Positions 57,846 through 64,000 of a stretch of DNA of 64,000 nucleotides are shown in pieces. The stretch covers positions 124,001-188,000 of the forward strand of contig NZ_VEHL01000006.1 in the NCBI RefSeq assembly GCF_007679965.1, read 5' to 3'. Every line of letters begins with the position of its first letter. Within the stretch, counting starts at the first letter, position 1. Under the pieces are notes generated by a model that was given only the letters and a program-made list of their open reading frames with translations, searched no databases and was not told the origin of the DNA. Both the position numbers and the translations under genes were made by a program. The DNA comes from Bordetella genomosp. 13. GTDB lineage: Bacteria > Pseudomonadota > Gammaproteobacteria > Burkholderiales > Burkholderiaceae_B.

Positions 57846-58967
57846 TCAGCGCGTGCGCGCCATGTCGTGCCACCACCAGCCGTGCAGGTCGGAGTGGTAT
57901 TCGAAGAAGGCCGTCCAGGCCTCGAACGCGGCGTCGGGCGCCATGGGCTTGCCGTACCGATAGGCCCGCAGCCGATCCACCGCGCAGTAATGCATGCCGG
58001 GATGCGGCTCGCCGGGCACGGGCACGCGGAAGGTCTCGACGTCCGCGTCCGCGATCAGCAGCTTGTCGTCGTGGAACCAGACCTGCATGCCGTCGGTGCC
58101 GTAGCCGCCGCCCAGGTCTCGGAACGTGGGCCGTGCGCCGCGCAGGCGTGCGCCATAGAAATACAGGTGCTCGGCGTCACGCGCGAAGACGCTGGTCTTG
58201 TACAGCGGATCCTGGCTGACGTCGCGGAAGTTCAGGCGCAGCTCGGGCACGATCTCGAAGCGCTCCGGGCTCTTCGTGCGCAGCGTCTTGCCGGTGATGT
58301 AGTAGGCGTTGCGCGCGTCCTTCGCGTAGCGCAGGTTCAGCGGTTGAAAGGTCGCCGGGTCGGCACCCTCCACCACATACCAGTAGACGCGCCCGCCCGG
58401 GCCGCCCAGTTCGCCCTGGCCGTAGACGTGCTTCGCGTCGCGCAGCCACCGCCCGCCAAGCCATTCGAATGTCGCGTAGTCGGCTCCCAGCGGCTGGCGG
58501 TCCTTGGTCTGCAACGGCTTGCCCAGGAAGTACACCTGCCGGCCATCGTGGCTGTAGAAGCACAGCGTCATCTCGGGATGCGTGGCGATGTGCACGGCGG
58601 TCCAGGGCACGTCGGCGAACGGGCCGATGTGCGGATTGGCCCAGGCGGCCGGACGCACCTCGCGCACGAGGGCCTCCATCGTGGTGTTCGCGGGATCGAT
58701 GATGCGCAGGCGCGGGCCCGTCACGCGCGCCAGGATGTCGGCCTCGTCGTCCGTGCCGAAGTAGTCCTGGTACCCGAAGTCGAAGCGGCCCAGGTAGTCG
58801 TAGGCCTTGTGCAGGGCCTGCCACTGCGGCGCGGACAGGCCCAGCAAGGGCAGCACGTCGTCAGGGCTACGGCCGGTGGCCAGGAAGAAGCGCGCGGCCA
58901 CGTAGAGGTCGTAGGGCAGGATCGGGCCGGGGCCCGCGGGCGGCGTCGGTGCCGCCCTCCTAGCCAT
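57846..58967 (-). CDS. DKNYY-domain-like protein
   Basis: This 373-residue protein carries at least three repeats like YAKDARNAYYITGKTL, FARDAEHLYFYGARL and YGTDGMQVWFHDDKLL, in the style of DKNYY repeats (D-x2-x-V/A-Y-Y/F). No signal peptide is evident, although DKNYY proteins are often secreted. The function is unknown. GGGGG precedes ATG 58967. It lies with the YcxB-like gene in a small leftward operon. Confidence 0.7.
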   Translation of the reverse strand: MARRAAPTPPAGPGPILPYDLYVAARFFLATGRSPDDVLPLLGLSAPQWQALHKAYDYLGRFDFGYQDYFGTDDEADILARVTGPRLRIIDPANTTMEALVREVRPAAWANPHIGPFADVPWTAVHIATHPEMTLCFYSHDGRQVYFLGKPLQTKDRQPLGADYATFEWLGGRWLRDAKHVYGQGELGGPGGRVYWYVVEGADPATFQPLNLRYAKDARNAYYITGKTLRTKSPERFEIVPELRLNFRDVSQDPLYKTSVFARDAEHLYFYGARLRGARPTFRDLGGGYGTDGMQVWFHDDKLLIADADVETFRVPVPGEPHPGMHYCAVDRLRAYRYGKPMAPDAAFEAWTAFFEYHSDLHGWWWHDMARTR

Positions 58968-59153
58968 TGCCGCCCCCGGCGTGCCGCGATGCGCGTCGGC
59001 GGTTGCTGCTCGGACGTTCCAGGATCATCGGCGGTCTCGTCATGGCTGCCGCCGGAGGCGGCGGATCTCGGCGCAATGCCGGGCCATTCTAGCAACCGTG
59101 AACGGCATGCCCGCGTCGCGCCCATGCCGCCCCTGCAACGGATCGTACCGGCT

Positions 59154-60494
59154 TCAGGCCATGGCGGGCGCGTCCGCCTTCACCGGCGTCAGCTTGCCGT
59201 TCTCCCGGACGTCGATCGCCGGCGCGCAGGCCAGCGCGATCTCCAGCAACTGGGAATCGGAGTAACGCGGCCCGACCAGCTGGACCCCCAGCGGCAGGGC
59301 GCGCGCGCTCACGCCCACCGGAATGCCCACGCACGGCACGTTCAGCAGCGTCCACATCGAGTTGAAGACGGGGTTGCCCGACGAGGCCAGTCCCTCCGGC
59401 GCCTCGCCCGGCGACGACGGCGTGAGCACCACGTCCAGGTCTGCCCCGAACCGACCGTCGAACAGGCGGCGGCATTCGGCGGCCAGGTCATAGGCGCCGA
59501 CCAGCTTGGCGGGCGTGATCTTGGTGGAGTTGCCGACGATGTCCAGGAAGTGCTGCGCCAGCATGTGGCGGCGCGGGCCCAGGTAGTCGGGCAGGAAGGC
59601 CCCGCGGCCTTCGCCGCGCATCACGATCTGCTGCGCGTCGTCCAGGCGCGCGAAGGGCTCGGGCAGGGTGATCTCGGTGACGATGGCGCCAGCGGCTTCC
59701 AGGCGGCGGCCGGCCTCGAACAGCGCCTCGCGCGCATATGCGTCGGCCAGCTCCCAGGCGGGCGACCGGTACAGGCCGACCTTCAGTCCCTTGATCTGCA
59801 CCGGCTTGGCGTATTCGGCATCCAGCAGGCGGAACTCGCGCGCCACCAGCTGCAGGTCCTCCACGCAGCGGCCGTACCAGCCGATGGTGTCCAGCGTGTG
59901 CGAGTAATTCTTCGCGCCCTCGCGGCTGACGGCGCCGTGGGTGGGCTTGATGCCGTAGATGCCGTTGAAGGCCGCGGGGCGGATGTGCGAACCGCCCGTC
60001 TGCGTGCCAAAGGCCAGCTGCACCTGCTTGTCGCCCACGGCGGCGCCCGAGCCCGATGACGAGCCGCCGGGCGTATGCGCCAGGTTGTGCGGGTTGCGCG
60101 ATGCCGCCATGCGGCCGCCGGAGGCGAACTCCACGGTGTCGGTCTTGCCGACCACCAGCGCGCCGCTGTGGCGCACCACGGCCACGCATGCGGCATCCTG
60201 GCCGCTCTGGTGATCGACGTACAGCTGCGAATTCTGCTGCGTGGGCATGTCCACGGTCTGGATCACGTCCTTCACGCCGAAGGTCAGCCCGTGCAGGGGA
60301 CTGACGGGCGGCGTCTTGTCCAGTTCGCGGGCCTTGCGAAGGACGCTGTCGCGGTCCACGTAGCTCCAGGCGCGCACCGCGGGGTCGCGTTCCTCGATAC
60401 GGGCCAGGGTGGATCGGGCAAGCTCTTCGCAGGACAGCTTTTTGGCGGCGATCAGCGCGGCGGCTTCGGTGGCGGTCAACTCGTACGGTTGCAT
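59154..60494 (-). CDS. Amidase-signature family hydrolase
   Basis: This 446-residue amidase has the triad intact: K75 in FGVKDVIQT, the cis serine in TPGGSSSGSGAA (S145), and nucleophile S169 in GTQTGGSHIRPA. AAGGAACCGCC precedes ATG 60494. It is the last gene of the leftward amidase operon, following the small GatC/AtzG-like gene by 21 bases. The Bug-type and AbrB-type neighbours suggest amide or carboxylate catabolism. The substrate is unknown. Confidence 0.9.
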   Translation of the reverse strand: MQPYELTATEAAALIAAKKLSCEELARSTLARIEERDPAVRAWSYVDRDSVLRKARELDKTPPVSPLHGLTFGVKDVIQTVDMPTQQNSQLYVDHQSGQDAACVAVVRHSGALVVGKTDTVEFASGGRMAASRNPHNLAHTPGGSSSGSGAAVGDKQVQLAFGTQTGGSHIRPAAFNGIYGIKPTHGAVSREGAKNYSHTLDTIGWYGRCVEDLQLVAREFRLLDAEYAKPVQIKGLKVGLYRSPAWELADAYAREALFEAGRRLEAAGAIVTEITLPEPFARLDDAQQIVMRGEGRGAFLPDYLGPRRHMLAQHFLDIVGNSTKITPAKLVGAYDLAAECRRLFDGRFGADLDVVLTPSSPGEAPEGLASSGNPVFNSMWTLLNVPCVGIPVGVSARALPLGVQLVGPRYSDSQLLEIALACAPAIDVRENGKLTPVKADAPAMA

Positions 60495-60515
60495 GGCGGT
60501 TCCTTGAGGCGTGGG

Positions 60516-60716
60516 TTATTCGATGGGCATCTTGAACGTCAGCGCGGGCTCGCAATCCTTGGCCGGCATGCGCGCGATGTCCATGCCGGTCTGCGAGACG
60601 TTGGTGGACAGCTCGTGCATGCGCTTCATCAGCGGCTCGGGCAGCGACAGGCCGAAGCGGCGGCAATGCGCGGCGATCTCTTCGGCGGTCCAGAGTTCTT
60701 TGGGCGGGGTGGGCAT
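60516..60716 (-). CDS. Small GatC/AtzG-like protein
   Basis: This 66-residue protein lies between two amidase genes, with ATG 60716 and GGAG 10 bases before. It has predicted helices (TAEEIAAHCRRFGLSLPEPLM and KRMHELSTNVSQTGMD) followed by an extended tail (KDCEPALTFKMPIE). This shape and place match the small partners (GatC, AtzG) that wrap around amidase-signature enzymes. The assignment is by shape and context only. It is 32 bases after one amidase and 21 before the next. Confidence 0.6.
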   Translation of the reverse strand: MPTPPKELWTAEEIAAHCRRFGLSLPEPLMKRMHELSTNVSQTGMDIARMPAKDCEPALTFKMPIE

Positions 60717-60748
60717 GGGAAACGATCTCCAGGAAGGGAACGGCGGGG

Positions 60749-62152
60749 TTACAGCGCGGGGCGCCTGTCGCGCCACGCGGTGGCGCGCTCGTAGGCGCGG
60801 GCAACCTTGAACACGGTGGGCTCGTCGAACCAGCGTCCGACCACCTGCGCGTTGGTGGGCAGGCCATCGGCGTCGAAGCCGGTGCACACCGTCATGGCCG
60901 GATGGCCCGACGCATTGAACGGCGGGCAGACGTTCTGGCTGGTGAAGGTGCGCAGCACATCGTTGTCGGCGAACCTCGGTGCGACGTGGAAGGCGCAGGG
61001 CGCGATCAGCGCGTCGACGCTGCGCACCAGCTGGTCGGTGGCGTCGGCCAGTTCGCGGCGGCGGCGCTGCGCGGCCAGGTAGTCCACCGCGCGCGTCATG
61101 AAGCCCGACATCAGTTTGTCGCGCAGCGCGAAGCCCATGTCGGCGCCTCGCTTCATCAGGTCGTCCTCGTGGATGGTCATGGACTCGGTCCAGTTGATCA
61201 CCGACGTGACCTTGCGGTATTCGTGGATGGGCGCGGGCAGCGTCACCTCGACCACGCGCGCGCCTTCGGCCCGCAGCACGCGCACCATGTCTTCCAGGCC
61301 GTCGCGGTTGGCGGGCTCCAGGTATTCGCCTTCGGGGCCGAAATCGCGGATGACGCCGATGGTCATGCCGCGCACGCCGTCCTCCAGGCCCGCCAGGTAG
61401 TCGGGCACGGCGCGGTCCCCCGACGCGGGATCGCGCGAGTCATGGCCCGCCACCGCGCGCAGCACGATGGCGCTGTCCTCTACGGTCCACGTCAACGGCC
61501 CCGGCGTGTCCATCGAATAGCAGTTGGGCAGGATGCCGTAGCGGCTGATCAGGCCGTAGGTCGGCTTCATGCCCTGCAGGCCGCATGCGGCGGCGGGCAG
61601 GCGCACCGAACCGGTGGTGTCCGACCCCATGGCGATCATCGCCGTGCCCGCCGCCACTGACGCGCCCGCGCCGGTCGACGAGCCACCGGTGAAGCGTTCC
61701 AGGTCCCACGGATTGCAGGCCGGGTCGAAGGGCAGGTCGAAGTACACGCCGCCGTTGCCCGTGCCGTATTCCCAGGTGTTCAGCTTGCCCAGCATCACCG
61801 CACCGGCGGCGTCCAGCTTCTCGACCACCGCGGCGTCGTGCCCCGGCACGAAGTCCATCAACAGGCGCGAGGCCGCGCAGGTGCGTACGCCGCGCGTGTA
61901 GTAGTTGTCCTTCACCGCATACGGGATGCCGTGCAGCGGGCCGCGCCAGCGGCCTGCCATGATGTCGGCTTCGGCCTGGCGCGCCGCGTCGCGCGCGGCG
62001 TCGGCAGTCACCAGCAGATAGCTCTTGACGCGGCCGTCGACGGCCTCGATGCGCGACAGGAAGGCATCCAGGAGTTCGACGGGCGACAGCTTGCGGGCCT
62101 GCAACAAGCGGCCGGCTTCGCCCGCGGTCAGGTGAAAGAGTTCGGTGTCCAT
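60749..62152 (-). CDS. Amidase-signature hydrolase, tandem copy 1
   Basis: This 467-residue amidase is about 70% identical by eye to the neighbouring copy. The triad is K81 (YAVKDNYY), S158 (TGGSSTGAGA) and S182 (GSDTTGSVR). Compared with the other copy (PGGSSSGSGA, GSDTGGSVR), the glycine two before the nucleophile is threonine and the serine loop is changed. ATG 62152 is chosen by alignment with the other copy (MDTELFHL vs MSAELFHL). The changes may alter substrate range or reduce activity. Confidence 0.88.
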   Translation of the reverse strand: MDTELFHLTAGEAGRLLQARKLSPVELLDAFLSRIEAVDGRVKSYLLVTADAARDAARQAEADIMAGRWRGPLHGIPYAVKDNYYTRGVRTCAASRLLMDFVPGHDAAVVEKLDAAGAVMLGKLNTWEYGTGNGGVYFDLPFDPACNPWDLERFTGGSSTGAGASVAAGTAMIAMGSDTTGSVRLPAAACGLQGMKPTYGLISRYGILPNCYSMDTPGPLTWTVEDSAIVLRAVAGHDSRDPASGDRAVPDYLAGLEDGVRGMTIGVIRDFGPEGEYLEPANRDGLEDMVRVLRAEGARVVEVTLPAPIHEYRKVTSVINWTESMTIHEDDLMKRGADMGFALRDKLMSGFMTRAVDYLAAQRRRRELADATDQLVRSVDALIAPCAFHVAPRFADNDVLRTFTSQNVCPPFNASGHPAMTVCTGFDADGLPTNAQVVGRWFDEPTVFKVARAYERATAWRDRRPAL

Positions 62153-62177
62153 GTTCCGTGTGGTATCCATAGGGGGC

Positions 62178-63581
62178 TCAGATCGACGGCCGGCGCTCGC
62201 GCCAGCCAGTGGCCTGTTCATAGGCGCGGGCCACCTTGAATACGGTGGCCTCGTCGAACCAGCGGCCGACGATCTGCGCATTGGTCGGCAGGTCCTGCTC
62301 GTCGAAACCCGTGCACACGGCCATGGCGGGATGGCCCGACGCGTTGAAGGGCGGGCATGCGGTGTCGGCGGTGTAGGCCTTGACGCGCTCGATGTCGTCG
62401 ATGGGCGCGGCGGTGTGGAAGGCGCAGGGCATGACCAGCGCGTCGACGCTGCGCACCAGCGCGTCGGTGGCGGCGGCGAGCTCGCGGCGGCGGCGCTGCG
62501 CGGCCAAATAGTCCACCGAGCGCGTCAGGAAGCCGCTCATCATCTTCTCGCGCAGCGCGTAGCCCATGTCCTGTGCGCGCGTCATGAACTCCTGCTCGTG
62601 CAGCGACAGCGATTCGGTCCAGTTGATGACGGTGGTGGCGCGCTTGTAGTCGGCGATCTCGGCGGGCAAGGCCACGTCCACGATGCGCGCGCCCTGCTCG
62701 GCCAGCACGCGGCACATCTCGTCGACGTGGCGGCGGTTGGCGGCGTCCACCAGCGATTCCGCGTCGCCCAGGTCGCGCACGATGCCGAGGGTCATGCCGC
62801 GTACGCCCTCGCCCAGGCCGGCCACGAAGTCGGGCACGGCGACGTCCACGCTGCCGGGATCGCGCGCGTCGTAGCCGGACAGCGCGCGCAGCATGAGGGC
62901 GCTGTCCTCCACCGTCCACGTCAACGGTCCCGGCACGTCCAGCGAATAGCAGTTGGGCAGGATGCCGTGGCGGCTGACGCGGCCGTACGTCGGCTTCATG
63001 CCTTGCAGTCCGCACGCCGCGGCGGGCAGGCGCACCGAACCGCCGGTGTCCGACCCCAGCGCCACCATGGCGGTGCCGGCGGCCACCGACGCGCCCGAGC
63101 CGGACGACGAGCCGCCGGGCGAGTGCGCGAGGCTCCACGGATTGCGGGCCGGTTCGAACGGCAGGTCGAAGTACACGCCGCCATTGCCCGTGCCGTATTC
63201 CCAGGTGTTGAGCTTGCCCAGCAGGATCGCGCCGGCCGCCTGCAGCTTCTCGATGGCGGCGGCGTCGTGGTCCGGCACGAAATCCAGCAGCAGGCGCGAG
63301 GCCGCGCAGGTGCGTACGCCGCGCGTGTAGTAGTTGTCCTTCACCGCGTACGGGATGCCGTGCAAAGGGCCGCGCCAGCGGCCCGCCATGATGTCCGCCT
63401 CGGCCTGGCGCGCGGCATCGCGCGCGGCGTCGGCCGTCACCAGCAGATAGCTCTTCAACCGGTCGTCGACCGCCTCGATGCGGGCAAGGAAAGCGTCGAC
63501 CAGCTCGACCGGCGACAGCTTGCGGGCCTGCATTAGGCGGCCGGCCTCGCCGGCGGACAGGTGAAACAGTTCGGCACTCAT
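62178..63581 (-). CDS. Amidase-signature hydrolase, tandem copy 2
   Basis: This 467-residue amidase is the same length as its neighbour, with the canonical motifs K81, S158 in PGGSSSGSGA, and S182 in GSDTGGSVRLPAAA. It is the first amidase of the operon and overlaps the AbrB-type gene stop by 4 bases. Large blocks of DNA are near-identical to the next copy (for example 61861-62020 with 63301-63460), pointing to recent duplication or conversion. Confidence 0.9.
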   Translation of the reverse strand: MSAELFHLSAGEAGRLMQARKLSPVELVDAFLARIEAVDDRLKSYLLVTADAARDAARQAEADIMAGRWRGPLHGIPYAVKDNYYTRGVRTCAASRLLLDFVPDHDAAAIEKLQAAGAILLGKLNTWEYGTGNGGVYFDLPFEPARNPWSLAHSPGGSSSGSGASVAAGTAMVALGSDTGGSVRLPAAACGLQGMKPTYGRVSRHGILPNCYSLDVPGPLTWTVEDSALMLRALSGYDARDPGSVDVAVPDFVAGLGEGVRGMTLGIVRDLGDAESLVDAANRRHVDEMCRVLAEQGARIVDVALPAEIADYKRATTVINWTESLSLHEQEFMTRAQDMGYALREKMMSGFLTRSVDYLAAQRRRRELAAATDALVRSVDALVMPCAFHTAAPIDDIERVKAYTADTACPPFNASGHPAMAVCTGFDEQDLPTNAQIVGRWFDEATVFKVARAYEQATGWRERRPSI

Positions 63582-64000
63582 GGGTGCGCTCCTCGGGACG
63601 ATTTGGGCAGGGGGTGGGGCAGTTCGATCAGGCCGATGCGCCGCATCGCGGCGAACAGCCAGGGCGTGGCGGAGACCACGATGAAGACGCGGCAGATGTG
63701 AAAGCCCACCACCAGCGGCACTTCCAGTCCCAGCGAGCGCGCGGTCAGGCACATCTCGGTGACGCCGCCGGGCGCGGTGGCCAGCACCAGCGCGGCCAGC
63801 GAGGCCCCGGACGCCGCGGACAGCAAGGCCGCCACGGCCGCGCAACCCGCGGCCAGGATGCCGACGTTGAGCAGGATGGCGGGCAATGCGCGGCGCACGG
63901 CAAGCATGTCCTGCCGTCGGAAGGCCAGGCCCAGCTGCGTGCCGATGCAGACCTGCGCGGCCGCGGCCAGCCCGGAAGGCATGGCGGGCGGCGCCCAGCC
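63578..64000 (-). CDS. AbrB-type membrane protein (5' end cut by window edge)
   Basis: This partial membrane protein has 140 codons visible, with the N-terminus beyond the right edge. Two or three helices are seen (ALPAILLNVGILAAGCAAVAALL and LAALVLATAPGGVTEMCLTARSL), then GFHICRVFIVVSATPWLF. This matches the AbrB / putative ammonia monooxygenase-like membrane family. Family members may export or regulate small molecules. It overlaps the first tandem amidase by 4 bases. Confidence 0.82.
   Translation of the reverse strand, partial: GWAPPAMPSGLAAAAQVCIGTQLGLAFRRQDMLAVRRALPAILLNVGILAAGCAAVAALLSAASGASLAALVLATAPGGVTEMCLTARSLGLEVPLVVGFHICRVFIVVSATPWLFAAMRRIGLIELPHPLPKSSRGAHP

Overview
The window is GC-rich, compact bacterial chromosome with long antisense open frames. 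It carries the dnaA-dnaN-gyrB and rpmH-rnpA-yidD-yidC block and four orphan Bug (TctC-type) periplasmic receptors. It also has several amidase, hydantoinase and acyl-CoA catabolic operons. This combination fits the beta-proteobacterial family Alcaligenaceae (Bordetella/Achromobacter type); the family call is inference from gene content, not a database match.

Layout. 1-3.6 kb: a polyamine/iron-type ABC importer (two permeases, ATPase, binding protein; the outer permease is cut by the left edge), read leftward from a promoter shared with a divergent GntR/UTRA regulator. A near-perfect 12+12 inverted repeat lies between them. 4.6-10.4 kb: hyuB-hyuA-Bug with a divergent LysR regulator. 10.4-13.5 kb: FMN-dependent 2-hydroxy-acid dehydrogenase, acylphosphatase, amidase. 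13.6-21.1 kb: a LysR regulator divergent from an operon of two paired acyl-CoA dehydrogenases, an acyl-CoA synthetase, a Bug receptor and an RraA/HMG-aldolase-like protein.

21.07-24.27 kb is a clearly AT-richer three-gene cassette wedged between that operon and gyrB: a small HEPN-like protein, a ParA/MinD-type ATPase with an unusual KGGVGR P-loop, and a second P-loop ATPase. The genes are packed with no gaps and are probably translationally coupled. This is the best candidate for an undescribed (possibly defence or signalling) system here; its function is not known from the sequence.

24.4-32.5 kb is the core block: gyrB, dnaN, dnaA leftward; rpmH, rnpA, yidD, yidC rightward. mnmE, which often follows yidC, sits 12 kb further on at 44.76 kb. 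The space between holds a lone Bug receptor, a sulfonate/nitrate-type ABC importer with a TauD-like dioxygenase, an M20 amidohydrolase and a full peptide-type ABC importer.

46.2-52.6 kb: a large two-domain glycosyltransferase, a membrane protein, an auxin-efflux-type carrier and a B12-binding radical SAM protein. 52.7-64 kb: a GntR(FCD) regulator with two GTGTATAC palindromes, a 2-hydroxyacid dehydrogenase, a RidA-like protein, an aminotransferase and a Bug receptor. These are followed by two small envelope-type proteins, then an amidase, a 66-aa GatC/AtzG-like protein, two tandem duplicate amidases and an AbrB-type membrane protein cut by the right edge. The accessory operons together suggest scavenging of amides, amino-acid-like compounds and carboxylates. 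No rRNA, tRNA, IS element or CRISPR array was recognised.
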